The notes beneath the pieces are model-generated. The model was given only the letters and a program-made list of their open reading frames with translations. It did no database searches and was not told the origin of the DNA. A stretch of DNA of 64,000 nt from Xanthomonas indica (GTDB lineage: Bacteria > Pseudomonadota > Gammaproteobacteria > Xanthomonadales > Xanthomonadaceae), in contig NZ_CP131914.1 in the NCBI RefSeq assembly GCF_040529045.1, positions 914,501-978,500 on the forward strand, written 5' to 3'. The translations under genes and the position numbers were made by a program. Shown here piece after piece: positions 27,260 through 37,594 of the stretch (the first letter of the stretch is position 1; the number at the start of each line of letters is the position of its first letter).

Positions 27260-28000
27260 TCACTCCGCGTCCTCGCTGCGGGTGAACGGCGCCAGCCGCA
27301 GCTTCACCCGGTGCTCCACGCCGGCCGGGCACTGCCCCGGCGCCGGCCCGCGGAAGTAGCTGCGCTGCCAGCCTGCGCGGGTCGCGTCGGAGCCGGGCTG
27401 TTCCAGGTCGTGCAGGAACTGCCCGCGGCTGTGCATCCACGCCTGGTGTTCGCGCTCCAGTTCCGGCGTCTGCGACAGCGGCTGCCAGCGCGGTTCGGTC
27501 TCGGCCAGCACCCGCCGCTGCACCGGGAAGAAATGGCAGAACGGCTCGCCGGCCTCGAACCGCACCCGGCCGGGCCGGGTGAACTGCCAGTTCATGGTGA
27601 AGGTATACGGGCTCCAGTCGGTCTCGATCAGCCCGGTGAGCCCGGCGATGCCGTCCTTGGGCCGGTTCACCGGCGCGGTGACGTACAGGTCCACGCCGGC
27701 GTCGGTGCGGAACAGGCACGGCACGTGGAAGGTGAGCACGCCGTAGCCGAAGTGGCTGACCGCCGGCGCGTGCGTGCCTGGTGCGGGCTGCACGCGCAGG
27801 TCGTCCAGCGCGTTGCCGCCGTTCCACTCGGCCTCGAAGGCGGTCTGGCACAGCAATTCCCAGCCGTGCGCATTGGCGATGTCCAGCGGCAGGCAGCGGT
27901 AGGCATAGCGCTCGGCGGTGCGGTCCATCCACGGCCGCTCGCGCGGTGCCGGGCGCACGTCGAGGGTGTGGCCGTCGAGAACGTGGGCAGTGAGTTTCAT
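27260..28000 (-). CDS. DUF6065 family protein
   Basis: Cytoplasmic protein of 246 residues of unknown function. The MKLTAHVLDGHTLDVRPAP start, the AYRCLPLDIANAHGWELLC segment and the NWQFTRPG and FCHFFPVQR segments match the DUF6065 pattern. No signal peptide or membrane segment is visible. The start at 28000 lies 77 bp downstream of the liuD stop, and a hairpin (28037-28071) sits in that gap, so it may be partly separated from the liu transcript. Role in leucine catabolism is not supported beyond position. Confidence 0.8.
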   Translation of the reverse strand: MKLTAHVLDGHTLDVRPAPRERPWMDRTAERYAYRCLPLDIANAHGWELLCQTAFEAEWNGGNALDDLRVQPAPGTHAPAVSHFGYGVLTFHVPCLFRTDAGVDLYVTAPVNRPKDGIAGLTGLIETDWSPYTFTMNWQFTRPGRVRFEAGEPFCHFFPVQRRVLAETEPRWQPLSQTPELEREHQAWMHSRGQFLHDLEQPGSDATRAGWQRSYFRGPAPGQCPAGVEHRVKLRLAPFTRSEDAE

Positions 28001-28036
28001 GGCGCAGGCAGGACGATGGACCAGCGCCGAGTGTGA

Positions 28037-28071
28037 CGCCTCGCCACGGTCTTGGCGACCGCGGCGAGGCG
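28037..28071 (-). terminator. Terminator-like hairpin after liuD
   Basis: Perfect 9-bp arms CGCCTCGCC and GGCGAGGCG with a 17-nt loop directly after the liuD stop on the minus strand. No T tract is visible, so it may attenuate rather than fully stop transcription into the DUF6065 gene. Confidence 0.5.
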
Positions 28072-28077
28072 CGCGGC

Positions 28078-30087
28078 TCACGCCGCTTCGAAATCCAGCA
28101 ACGCCACGCCGTCGCCGACCAGTTCGCCCTCGCGCACGCGAAAGCCCTGCACGGTGCCGTCGGCCGGCGCCTGCAGGGTGTGCTCCATCTTCATCGCCTC
28201 CAGCACCAGCAGCGGCGTGCCGCGGGTCACCTGGGTGCCGGGCGCGACCAGCAGGGCGACGATGCGTCCCGGCATCGGCGCGGTCAGGCCGCCGCCTTCC
28301 ACCGCCGGCTGGTCGGCATCGGCGACTGGGTCGTGGCGCTCGAACAGGTAGCCGTGGCCGTCGACGAACAGATGCAACTGCGTGCCGGCGAACACCGCAT
28401 CGGCCTGCACCCGCTGCGTGCCGAGGAACGCGGACAGGCGCCCGTCGCGCAACTGGCCGCTCGCCTCCAGCGCGTCCTGCGCCTGCGCGGCGTGGATCCG
28501 CCAGCCGCCGGCGTGCGCGGCCAGGTGCAACGTGCGTTGCGTGTCGCCCTGCTGCAAGGTCAGCGCACGCGGCGCCGGCGCACCCAGCCGCCAGCCGTCG
28601 CGCAGGTCCCACGGCGAGTGCGGATCGTCGGCGTGCGCGGCCGGTGCGTGCGCGTGCAGTTGCCAGGCCAGCGCCGCCAGGCTCCATAGGACGTCGGTGG
28701 TCGGGTTGGGGGTGTCGAACAGGGCGGCGTGCTCGCGCTCGATCAGCGCGGTGTCCAGATCCGCCTGCGCGAACGCGGCGGTGCCGACCAGGCGCTGCAG
28801 GAACGCGGCATTGGTCGACACGCCGACCACCTGGCACGCGGCCAGCGCCGCCTGCATGCGCCGCAGTGCGCGCTCGCGGGTCACATCCCACACGATCAGC
28901 TTGGCGATCATCGGATCGTAATGCGGGCTGATCACATCACCCTGCTCGACGCCGGCATCGACCCGGGTATGCGCGTCGGCGGCGGGCAGGCGCAGGTGCT
29001 GCAGCGTGCCGATCGAGGGCAGGAAGCCGCGCGCCGGATCTTCGGCGTACAGCCGCGCTTCCAGCGCATGGCCGCGGATCGCCAGCTCGTGCTGGCGCTG
29101 CGGCAGCGGCTGCCCGGCCGCCACACGCAACTGCCACTCCACCAGGTCGGTGCCGGTGATGCACTCGGTGACCGGATGCTCCACCTGCAGGCGGGTATTC
29201 ATTTCCATGAAGTAGAACGCGCCATCGGGCGCGACGATGAACTCCACGGTGCCGGCGCCGACATAGCCGACCGCGCGCGCCGCCTCCACCGCGGCCTGGC
29301 CCATCGCCGCACGCCGCGCCTCATCCATGCCAGGGGCGGGCGCTTCCTCCAGCACCTTCTGGTGGCGGCGCTGCACCGAGCAGTCGCGCTCGAACAGGTA
29401 CACCAATTCGCCGTGGCTGTCGCCGAACACCTGGATCTCGATGTGCCGCGGCCGCAGCACGTACTTCTCCACCAGCACGTGCGCGTTGCCGAACGCGGCC
29501 TGCGCCTCGCGCTGGCAGGCGGCGAGCGCGGCGTCGAAGTCGGCGTCGTCATCGACCCGGCGCATGCCCTTGCCGCCGCCACCGGCGCTGGCCTTGATCA
29601 GCACCGGATAGCCGATGGCCGCGGCTTGTTCGCGCAGGAATTGCGGATCCTGGCGCTCGCCGTGGTAGCCGGGCGTCAGCGGCACCCCGGCTGCCTGCAT
29701 CAGCGCCTTGGCCGCGCTCTTGTCGCCCATCGCGCGGATCGCCGTTGGCGGCGGGCCGATGAACACCAGGCCACGCGCGGCGCAGGCCTCGGCGAATTCG
29801 GCGTTCTCGGACAGGAAGCCGTACCCGGGATGGATGGCCTGCGCGCCACTGTGTTGCGCGGCGTCGAGGATGCGCTCAACGCGTAGGTAGCTCTCGCGTG
29901 CCGGCGCGGCGCCGATGTACACGGCCTCGTCGGCCAGGCGCACGTGGCGGGCGTCGCGATCGGCATCGGAGTACACGGCCACGGTGGCGATGCCGAGCGT
30001 GCGGCAGGTGGCGATCACCCGGCAGGCGATCTCGCCGCGATTGGCGATCAGGATCTTGTCGAAGGTCGGCAGGTCGGGGGTGGCCAT
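28078..30087 (-). CDS. liuD: Methylcrotonyl-CoA carboxylase biotin-carboxylase subunit
   Basis: Biotin-dependent subunit (669 residues) that carboxylates biotin with ATP and bicarbonate and hands the carboxyl group to LiuB for conversion of 3-methylcrotonyl-CoA to 3-methylglutaconyl-CoA in leucine breakdown. The N-terminus has ILIANRGEIACRV, an ATP-grasp with KASAGGGGKGMR and EMNTRLQVEHPVTE, and the biotin-carboxylase C-domain. The biotinyl domain carries EAMKMEH with the biotinylated Lys633, 36 residues from the end. Downstream of liuB on the same strand but separated by 1.06 kb filled with a repeat complex. Also called mccA. Confidence 0.95.
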   Translation of the reverse strand: MATPDLPTFDKILIANRGEIACRVIATCRTLGIATVAVYSDADRDARHVRLADEAVYIGAAPARESYLRVERILDAAQHSGAQAIHPGYGFLSENAEFAEACAARGLVFIGPPPTAIRAMGDKSAAKALMQAAGVPLTPGYHGERQDPQFLREQAAAIGYPVLIKASAGGGGKGMRRVDDDADFDAALAACQREAQAAFGNAHVLVEKYVLRPRHIEIQVFGDSHGELVYLFERDCSVQRRHQKVLEEAPAPGMDEARRAAMGQAAVEAARAVGYVGAGTVEFIVAPDGAFYFMEMNTRLQVEHPVTECITGTDLVEWQLRVAAGQPLPQRQHELAIRGHALEARLYAEDPARGFLPSIGTLQHLRLPAADAHTRVDAGVEQGDVISPHYDPMIAKLIVWDVTRERALRRMQAALAACQVVGVSTNAAFLQRLVGTAAFAQADLDTALIEREHAALFDTPNPTTDVLWSLAALAWQLHAHAPAAHADDPHSPWDLRDGWRLGAPAPRALTLQQGDTQRTLHLAAHAGGWRIHAAQAQDALEASGQLRDGRLSAFLGTQRVQADAVFAGTQLHLFVDGHGYLFERHDPVADADQPAVEGGGLTAPMPGRIVALLVAPGTQVTRGTPLLVLEAMKMEHTLQAPADGTVQGFRVREGELVGDGVALLDFEAA

Positions 30088-30233
30088 GGTCGGGTGCCTG
30101 GAGAAGGTTAGAGGTGTCGCGCTTGCGGTGCGCAGACGTGCGCAAGAGTTACGTCGTAGGTGTTCAGCCGGAGCAGCTTCAGCGGTTGAAGTTGCTGTTG
30201 CCGTGCTTTGGCTTTGGCTGTTGCTCCGGCTTT

Positions 30234-30847
30234 TGACTTACCGGGTTCCCTTCCGAAGCGGCGGCCAGCACGGGGAAAAACCCCGAAGGGGCGGCGCACA
30301 TGGACGTGCGCCGTCCGCGGCAGGGGCAGGATGCCCCTTCCGCGGATCCCCGGGCTGGACGCGGACCCGGAGCGCGCAGCGCGGAGGGCGCGAGGCAGGG
30401 CGCGCTTTCTTTTGGTTACCTTTTCTTTGCGCGAGCAAAGAAAAGTAACTCGCCCGCAAGGGCGAAAGCTTTTGCTGTTGCTTGATGTCTGCGTATCAGG
30501 CGAGAAGGTCTGTAGGAGCGGCTTTAGCCGCGACAGGCAGAATGGACTCTCGCTGTCGCGGCTAAAGCCGCTCCTACGATTCAGCGGCCGCCACCGTGGA
30601 AGCAAGTTCAAGAGCAAAGCTTTCGCCTGGCGGCGAGTTACTTTTCTTTGCTTGTGCAAAGAAAAGTAACCAAAAGAAAGCACACCCCGCAGCGCGCCCT
30701 CCGCGCTGCGCGCTCCGGGTTCGCAGCCACGACGGGGATTCGCGGAAGGGGCATCCTGCCCCTGCCGCGAACGGCGCACATCCATGTGCGCCGCCCTTCG
30801 GGTTTTTCCCCGCCGTGGCTGCCGCGCCGAGGGGGCCCGGTAAGTCA
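30234..30847. repeat. Composite palindromic element 1 (614 bp)
   Basis: Two long arms are inverted copies. The left arm runs from TGACTTACCGGGTTCCCTTC to about 30480, and the right arm from about 30600 to CCCGGTAAGTCA. Each arm contains nested palindromes: GCACATGGACGTGCGCC, GGGGCAGGATGCCCCTTCC and the pair GTTACTTTTCTTTGC / GCAAAGAAAAGTAAC (right-arm copy 30637-30670). The centre holds a GTAG REP pair (30512-30577). The sequence is shared with elements at 37687-38304 and 54586-54984. It encodes no convincing protein. Confidence 0.85.
30512..30577. repeat. GTAG-type REP pair at centre of element 1
   Basis: Inverted REP copies at 30512-30534 and 30555-30577, core GTAGGAGCGGCTTTAGCC, with the T variant at the loop in both copies. 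The two arms are fully complementary, showing co-evolution or a recent insertion. Confidence 0.88.
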
Positions 30848-30881
30848 AAGGCAAAGCAAGAGCAACCGCAGGAGCAACCGC

Positions 30882-31001
30882 AGGAGCAAAAGCGAGAGCA
30901 AAAGCGGGAGCAAAAGCGGGAGCAAAAGCGGGAGCAAAAGCGGGAGCAAAAGCGGGAGCAAAAGCGGGAGCAAAAGCGGGAGCAAAAGCGGGAGCAAAAG
31001 C
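30882..31001 (+). repeat. 12-bp tandem repeat, ten units
   Basis: Ten consecutive 12-mers, all of the form NNGAGCAAAAGC. The last eight (30906-31001) are identical copies of GGGAGCAAAAGC, and the first two differ at one or two positions (AGGAGCAAAAGC, GAGAGCAAAAGC). The preceding AGCAACCGCAGG units are related. The array abuts the outer right edge of composite element 1. It is a minisatellite, likely variable in copy number. Confidence 0.95.
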
Positions 31002-31147
31002 GAAGGCCGCCGCATCGGCCGCTGCCGCAGAGCCGATCAAACGGGCCACTGCCGGGCACGCTGCCCCACGCATCGCTTGCGACCACCTGCGTGGCCGCCG
31101 CCGATCCCGGCGCACGCGCGCCTGCCACCGCGAGCGCATGCGCCCGC

Positions 31148-32758
<1,611 letters not shown>

Positions 32759-32798
32759 GGCTGGGCCGTGGAGGGAGGAGGGAAGGGTGGGCGGCGAC

Positions 32799-32842
32799 TG
32801 TGGGAGGGCTCTTGTCCCTGTTGCGGGATCAGCCCCGACGCG
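32799..32842. repeat. Degenerate GTGGGAGGG palindrome between liuA and liuB
   Basis: GTGGGAGGGCTCTTGTCCCTG is followed by TTGCGGGATCAGCCCCGACG. These look like two half-matches to the GTGGGAGGGGCTTCAGCC family, with an inserted or rearranged middle. Assignment is by eye. Confidence 0.45.
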
Positions 32843-32887
32843 ATGGCGCCGGAACGGCCTGTCGGCCGATACCTTTTTCGCCGCGCA

Positions 32888-34051
32888 TCACTTGGTCCGC
32901 TCGAACAACTCGCGGCCGATCAGCATGCGACGGATCTCGGAGGTGCCCGCGCCGATCTCGTAGAGCTTGGCGTCGCGCCACAGGCGCCCGGTCGGATAGT
33001 CGTTGATGTAGCCGTTGCCGCCCAGCACTTGGATCGCCTGGCCGGTCAGCCAGGTCGCCTTCTCGGCCGCGTAGAGGATCGCGCCGGCGGCGTCCTGGCG
33101 GGTGGTGCGGCCGGCGTCGCAGGCGCGCGCCACCGCGTACACATAGGCGCGGCAGGCGTTGAGGCCCACGTACATGTCGGCCAGCTTGCCCTGCATCAAC
33201 TGGAAGCTGCCGATCGGTTCGCCGAACTGGCGGCGCTCGTGCACGTAGGGCAGCACCACGTCCAGCGCCGCCGCCATCAGCCCCAGCGGCCCGCCCGACA
33301 GCACCACGCGCTCGTAATCCAGGCCCGACATCAGCACGCGCACGCCGCCGCCGACCTCGCCCAGCACGTTCTCGGCCGGCACTTCGCAATCCTGGAACAC
33401 CAGTTCGCAGGTGTTGGAGCCGCGCATGCCGAGCTTGTCCAGCTTCTGCGCAGTGCTGAAGCCGGGCATGCCCTTCTCGACCACGAACGCGGTGATGCCG
33501 CGCGCGCCGCCGCTCGGGTCGGTCTTGGCGTAGACCACCAGCACGTCGGCGTCCGGGCCGTTGGTGATCCACATCTTGTTGCCGTTGAGCACGTAGCGAT
33601 CGCCGCGGGCCTCGGCGCGCAGCTTCATCGACACCACGTCCGAGCCGGCGCCGGGCTCGCTCATCGCCAGCGCGCCGACGTGCTCGCCGCTGCACAGCTT
33701 GGGCAGGTAGCGCGCCTTCTGCGCCGGGCTGGCGTTCTTGCGCAGCTGGTTCACGCACAGGTTCGAATGCGCGCCGTAGGACAGGCCGATCGCACCGCAG
33801 GCGCGCGAGATCTCTTCCATCGCCACCACGTGCGCCAGGTAGCCCATCGCGCTGCCGCCGTACTCCTCCTCCACGGTAAGGCCAAGCAGGCCCTGTTCGC
33901 CGAGCTTGCGCCACAGCGGCGCGGGGAAGGCGTTGTCGCGGTCGGCCTGCTCGGCCAGCGGCGCGATCTCGCGCGCGGCGAAGGCGGCGACGCTGTCGCG
34001 CAACAGGTCGACCTCCTCGCCCAACTCGAAATTCAACGACGGCATCAGCAT
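32888..34051 (-). CDS. liuA: Isovaleryl-CoA dehydrogenase
   Basis: FAD-dependent acyl-CoA dehydrogenase of 387 residues that oxidises isovaleryl-CoA to 3-methylcrotonyl-CoA, passing electrons to ETF. The family motifs [16 protein letters not shown] and [11 protein letters not shown], and the C-terminal [20 protein letters not shown] and [19 protein letters not shown], are all present; this combination is typical of IVD rather than general acyl-CoA dehydrogenases. It is the first gene of the liu set. ATG at 34051 ([10 protein letters not shown]) has GGAG 12 bases upstream; the internal ATG at 34045 is an alternative. It is divergent from a TetR gene 132 bp away. Confidence 0.95.
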   Translation of the reverse strand: MLMPSLNFELGEEVDLLRDSVAAFAAREIAPLAEQADRDNAFPAPLWRKLGEQGLLGLTVEEEYGGSAMGYLAHVVAMEEISRACGAIGLSYGAHSNLCVNQLRKNASPAQKARYLPKLCSGEHVGALAMSEPGAGSDVVSMKLRAEARGDRYVLNGNKMWITNGPDADVLVVYAKTDPSGGARGITAFVVEKGMPGFSTAQKLDKLGMRGSNTCELVFQDCEVPAENVLGEVGGGVRVLMSGLDYERVVLSGGPLGLMAAALDVVLPYVHERRQFGEPIGSFQLMQGKLADMYVGLNACRAYVYAVARACDAGRTTRQDAAGAILYAAEKATWLTGQAIQVLGGNGYINDYPTGRLWRDAKLYEIGAGTSEIRRMLIGRELFERTK

Positions 34052-34157
34052 GGCGGCAGCTCCGGGGATGGCAGGTGGCCGGCGGCGCCTAGAATCGGAC
34101 CCGCGCCGGGCAAGAGCACCCAGCGTAGCCGGGAACGGCAAAGAAGTGAACAGAAAT

Positions 34158-34170
34158 TCATTAATTGAAC
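34158..34170. promoter_or_regulatory. Candidate operator between liuA and the TetR gene
   Basis: AT-rich island in otherwise GC-rich DNA. TTCA-TTAAT-TGAA forms a small inverted repeat, with a further GTGAAC / GAAC echo at 34147-34152. It lies in the 132-bp divergent gap, 14 bp from the TetR start, where an autoregulatory site would be expected. Half-site rules for this regulator are unknown. Confidence 0.4.
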
Positions 34171-34183
34171 TTAGAATCACGCC

Positions 34184-34792
34184 ATGGCCTACAAACGCTC
34201 CGCCCTGATGGAAGAACGCCTCGCCGGCAACCGCCAGCGGATCCTGCTGGCGGCGCGCCGGCTGATCGCCGCCGACGGCTTCCGTGGTGCCCCGGTGACC
34301 GCGGTGGCGGCCGAGGCCGGGGTCTCCACCGGGCTGATCTACCGGCATTTCCCGTCCAAGGCCGAACTGTTCGTGGAGGTGCTGACCGCCGCCGTGGAGC
34401 ACGAACTGACCATCCTGCGCGCCATCGCCGCCGCGCCGGCGCCGGCGGCGCAGCGCCTGCGCGATGCCATCGCCTCGTTCGTGCGCCGCGCCCTGGCCGG
34501 CCCTGGCCTGGCCTACGCCTTCATCGCCGAGCCGGTGGAACCGGAGGTGGACGCCGAGCGCATCCGCTGCCGGCGTCTGCTCGGCGACGTGTTCAAGGGC
34601 ATCCTGGCCGACGGCGTGGCCGCCGGCGAGTTCCCCGCGCAGGACCTGGAGGCGGCGGCCGCGTGCCTGGTCGGCGCCTACACCGAGGCCCTGGTCGGCC
34701 CGACCGCGCCCAGCCGCGACGGCCCGCGCGACAGCGAGCGCCTGGTCGAGGCGGTGTGCGGGTTCTGCCTGCGCGCGGTGGGCAGCAGCTGA
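34184..34792 (+). CDS. TetR-family transcriptional regulator
   Basis: Regulator of 202 residues. The N-terminal helix-turn-helix (about 17-62: [36 protein letters not shown]) is classic TetR; the rest is an all-helical ligand domain. It is divergent from liuA-liuB-liuD with a shared AT-rich gap, so it most likely represses the leucine/isovalerate genes and responds to an acyl-CoA intermediate. TetR-type regulators of branched-chain amino-acid genes are known in proteobacteria, beside MerR-type LiuR. The ATG at 34184 follows the operator candidate by 13 bp. Target inferred from position. Confidence 0.88.
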   Translation: MAYKRSALMEERLAGNRQRILLAARRLIAADGFRGAPVTAVAAEAGVSTGLIYRHFPSKAELFVEVLTAAVEHELTILRAIAAAPAPAAQRLRDAIASFVRRALAGPGLAYAFIAEPVEPEVDAERIRCRRLLGDVFKGILADGVAAGEFPAQDLEAAAACLVGAYTEALVGPTAPSRDGPRDSERLVEAVCGFCLRAVGSS

Positions 34793-34892
34793 GCGCGACC
34801 GACCGCGTCGCCTGCGCCGAACTGCTGCGATGCAGCACGCATCGCCTGCGATTCCGTGCCATCGCGGCGTGCCGCGCGGCGCAAACGCTGGC

Positions 34893-34898
34893 TATACT
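34893..34898 (+). promoter_or_regulatory. Candidate -10 element (TATACT) for cytochrome c gene
   Basis: TATACT stands out in GC-rich sequence 49 bp before the GTG start. The position expected for a -35 (about 34868-34875, TGCCGCGC) matches consensus poorly, so only the -10 is supported. Confidence 0.4.
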
Positions 34899-34946
34899 CG
34901 GCCGCGTAGCGGTGGTCCGGATTACCACGTGCCAAAGGGGTGTGAT

Positions 34947-35465
34947 GTGCGGAATTACGACCTCGAATTTCTCAAGCGCTTCTCGATGGTGATCGGCCTG
35001 CTGGTGCTGATCACCCTCGGCCTGATCGTGTTCGCGCACTACCTGCAGCGGGCCATCCCGCCGGAGGTGTCGCCGATTGCGCAAAAGCGCACAGAGGAGC
35101 GCATCGCCCCGGTCGGCGCGGTCTACGCCGGCAGCACCGGCGCCGCGGCGCAGGCCGCCGCCCAGGCGGCGGCACTGGCCAAGGCCTCGGCGCAGGCGGC
35201 CTACGGCGGCACCACCGACGGCAAGACCATCTTCAACAACCTGTGCACCGCCTGCCACACCACCGGCGTGGGCAAGGCGCCGACGCTGGACCATGCGCAC
35301 TGGGATAAGCGCATCGCGCAGGGCAAGGACACGCTCTACAAGCACGCCATCGAAGGCTATACCGGCCCCGACGGCGGCATCATGCCGCCCAAGGGCGGCA
35401 ATCCCGGGCTGACCGAGGAGCAGATCCACGCCACCGTGGACTGGATGCTGGCCAACCTGAAGTAA
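34947..35465 (+). CDS. Membrane-anchored c-type cytochrome (cytochrome c5-like)
   Basis: Protein of 172 residues. An N-terminal anchor helix (residues 13-30, SMVIGLLVLITLGLIVF) is followed by an Ala-rich linker (about 60-90) and a class I haem domain with CTACH (Cys100, Cys103, His104) and axial Met146 in GIMPPKGG. It would carry electrons in the periplasm, membrane-tethered. The start is GTG at 34947: AAGGGG lies six bases upstream, and an overlapping ATG (34945) is out of frame. A clear hairpin follows the stop, so the gene is monocistronic. Confidence 0.9.
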   Translation: MRNYDLEFLKRFSMVIGLLVLITLGLIVFAHYLQRAIPPEVSPIAQKRTEERIAPVGAVYAGSTGAAAQAAAQAAALAKASAQAAYGGTTDGKTIFNNLCTACHTTGVGKAPTLDHAHWDKRIAQGKDTLYKHAIEGYTGPDGGIMPPKGGNPGLTEEQIHATVDWMLANLK

Positions 35466-35487
35466 CCTTGCGCCTCCCGCACGCCAT

Positions 35488-35509
35488 TGCGCCGCCTTCG
35501 GGCGGCGCA
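35488..35509 (+). terminator. Terminator hairpin after cytochrome c gene
   Basis: Stem TGCGCCGCC / GGCGGCGCA with a TTCG tetraloop, 22 bp after the stop codon, then GTCGTTTCC. The stem is strong; the T tract is short. Confidence 0.75.
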
Positions 35510-35559
35510 GTCGTTTCCGCGCCCGTCGCGTGCCGGCGCCAAACAAGGAGAGTGATCGC

Positions 35560-37314
35560 ATGCGCATGCCGCCGCCATCGTTGTTGTCGTTGCTGCTGCT
35601 GGTCGCAGCCCCCGCCGCGCAGGCGCTGACGCCGCCGACGCTGCTGCCGATCGGGCAGTTGCGCCCGGGTCCGCAGGCGCAGGGCGTGGTATTCGAGGGC
35701 GTGGTCACCGCGCGGGTGGAGGCCGGCGGCAGCGGCTACCTGGTGCAGGATGCCGGCGACGACGATCCGCTCACCGCCGACGCGCTGCTGGTACGCGGCG
35801 ATGTCGAGCGCAGCCTGGCGCCGGGCGACCGCGTGCGGGTGTGGGGCGAACTGGCGCCGCAGTCCGCGGCGTCCGCCAAGGCCGGCACCGCCTTCGTCGG
35901 GCGCAGCGTGCTGGAGCAGGGTCACACCGTGCTGGCGCGGGCGCAGCCCTTGCCGCTGCAGGTGCTCGACGCGGCACCGGCCGACTGGTCGGCGCTGGCC
36001 GGCATGCGCGTGCGCATCGCCGCGCCGCTGACCGTGGTCGACAACGATGCGCTGGGCAAGACCGGTGAACTCGGCGTGGCCTTCGGCGGGCGCCTGTGGC
36101 AGCCCAGCGAAGTGGCCGCGCCCGGCAGCGCCGAGCAGGCGGCGGTCGTCGCCGACAATGCGCGGCGCGGACTGCGGCTGGGCACGCTCGGTGCATCGAC
36201 CCCGACTCCGACTCCGACTTCGGCAACGGCAACGGCAACGGCAAAACTCCCGGACTATCTGGGCAGTGCCACTGTGCCGCCGCGCGCGGGCAGCAGGGTG
36301 CAGGACGTGGAGGGCATCGTCGGCGGGGTGATCGACGGCGTCGCGCGGCTGTACCCGACCGCCGCGTTGCAGCTGACCCCGCCGCCGGAGCCGGCGCCGC
36401 CACAGGTCGACGGCACCGTGCGCATCGCCGCGTTCAACCTGGAGAACTTCTTCAACGGCGACGGCCGCGGCGGTGGGTTTCCGACCCTGCGCGGCGCGCG
36501 CACGGCCGCCGAGTTCCAGGCGCAGCTGCGCAAGCTGGTGGCGACGATCCGACCGCTGCGGGCCGACGTCGCCGCGCTGATGGAACTGGAGAACGACGGT
36601 TACGGCCCGACCTCGGCGATCGCCAGCCTGGTCGACGCGCTCAATGCCGGTGGTGGCGACTGGCGCTTCGTCGATGCCGGGCACGGTCCCGGCGACAACC
36701 CGATCCGGGTCGGGCTGATCTACCGCGCCTCGCGGGTCAGCCCGGTGGGCAAGCCGGCGGTGCTGGAAGGTGGGCCGTTCGCCGAGCACAGCCGGGTGCC
36801 GCTTGCGCAGGCCTTCCGCCGCGGCAGCGGCGCGCCGTTCGTGGTGGTGGCCAACCACTTCAAGTCCAAGGGCTGCGGCGAAGCCAGTGGCGCCGACGCC
36901 GACCGCGGCGACGGCCAGGGCTGCTGGAACGCAACCCGTACCGCGTCGGCGCGCCGCCTGGACGCGTGGCTGCGTAGCGATCCCACCGGCGCCGGCAGCA
37001 CGGCCAGCGTGCTGCTCGGCGATTTCAACGCCTACGCGATGGAAGATCCGCTGCGCCTGCTGCGCGACGCCGGTTGGCGCGATGCACTGCAGGAGGCGCA
37101 TGTCGCGCAGCCCTACAGCTTCGTCTACCGCGGCCTCAGCGGCCGCCTCGACCACGCCTTGCTGAGCCCGGCGCTGGCAGCGCGGTTGCGCGGCGCCGCC
37201 GAATGGCACGTCAACGCCGACCTGCCCGACAGGGACGGCTACCGCGAGCGCGATCTGCCCGGTCCGTGGCGCAGTTCGGACCACGATCCGTTGTTGCTGG
37301 GGTTTGATCTGTAG
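35560..37314 (+). CDS. ExeM/NucH-type extracellular endonuclease
   Basis: Exported nuclease of 584 residues. A signal peptide (MRMPPPSLLSLLLLVAAPAA, cleavage about AQA, residue 22) is followed by an N-terminal OB/lamin-tail-like region (about 30-215), a low-complexity TPTPTPTSATATATA linker, and an endonuclease/exonuclease/phosphatase domain (about 295-584). This holds AAFNLENFFNGDGRG, the metal-binding ELENDGYG, VVVANHFKSKGC, LLGDFNAYAMEDPL and the terminal SSDHDPLLL (catalytic His). Such enzymes degrade extracellular DNA. Ribosome site AAGGAG lies nine bases before ATG 35560. It is probably secreted by the type II system. Repeats follow downstream. Confidence 0.9.
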   Translation: MRMPPPSLLSLLLLVAAPAAQALTPPTLLPIGQLRPGPQAQGVVFEGVVTARVEAGGSGYLVQDAGDDDPLTADALLVRGDVERSLAPGDRVRVWGELAPQSAASAKAGTAFVGRSVLEQGHTVLARAQPLPLQVLDAAPADWSALAGMRVRIAAPLTVVDNDALGKTGELGVAFGGRLWQPSEVAAPGSAEQAAVVADNARRGLRLGTLGASTPTPTPTSATATATAKLPDYLGSATVPPRAGSRVQDVEGIVGGVIDGVARLYPTAALQLTPPPEPAPPQVDGTVRIAAFNLENFFNGDGRGGGFPTLRGARTAAEFQAQLRKLVATIRPLRADVAALMELENDGYGPTSAIASLVDALNAGGGDWRFVDAGHGPGDNPIRVGLIYRASRVSPVGKPAVLEGGPFAEHSRVPLAQAFRRGSGAPFVVVANHFKSKGCGEASGADADRGDGQGCWNATRTASARRLDAWLRSDPTGAGSTASVLLGDFNAYAMEDPLRLLRDAGWRDALQEAHVAQPYSFVYRGLSGRLDHALLSPALAARLRGAAEWHVNADLPDRDGYRERDLPGPWRSSDHDPLLLGFDL

Positions 37315-37594
37315 GGGTGGGAATGGGGAAATGGGAATGGGGAATCGGGAAAACCGGTTGTCGCTTTCCTTTCCCAGCCTCGATGTACGGGGCGTACCGC
37401 CGGAACTGATGTCATGCGTGAGCGCACGACTGCCGTCATGCGTGAGTGCTGTGCTTCAGGCGGCGCTCGCTGCGCGTCTTGTCTTGCGTGTCACCAGCGG
37501 CTCTTGAGGATCGCTTGTCCCTTGTGGCGTTGGTCGCGTGTTGCCGCGGTGCCGACCGAAGCCGGTAGATGCCGTGCTTTTGCTCGATAGCACG

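Larger units (their letters stand above)
30088..31147. other. Gene-free gap between liuD and liuB, filled by repeat complex
   Basis: About 1.06 kb with no credible gene. It contains composite element 1 (30234-30847), its internal REP pair, a left hexamer-like tract (about 30180-30233, GTTGCTGTTGCCG type) and a right 12-bp array (30882-31001). In the common liuABCD order the methylglutaconyl-CoA hydratase gene liuC lies between liuB and liuD; nothing resembling it is present here. Confidence 0.8.

Noticed and set aside
30208-30669. Open frames inside composite elements, for example [20 protein letters not shown]
   Set aside because: Similar peptides recur at 37644-37898 and 54647-54985 only because the DNA repeat recurs. 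They lack ribosome sites and run through palindromes in both orientations, so they are not proteins.
30882-31001. Tandem 12-bp array considered as a CRISPR
   Set aside because: Units are directly adjacent with no spacers, are 12 bp long, and no cas gene is near.
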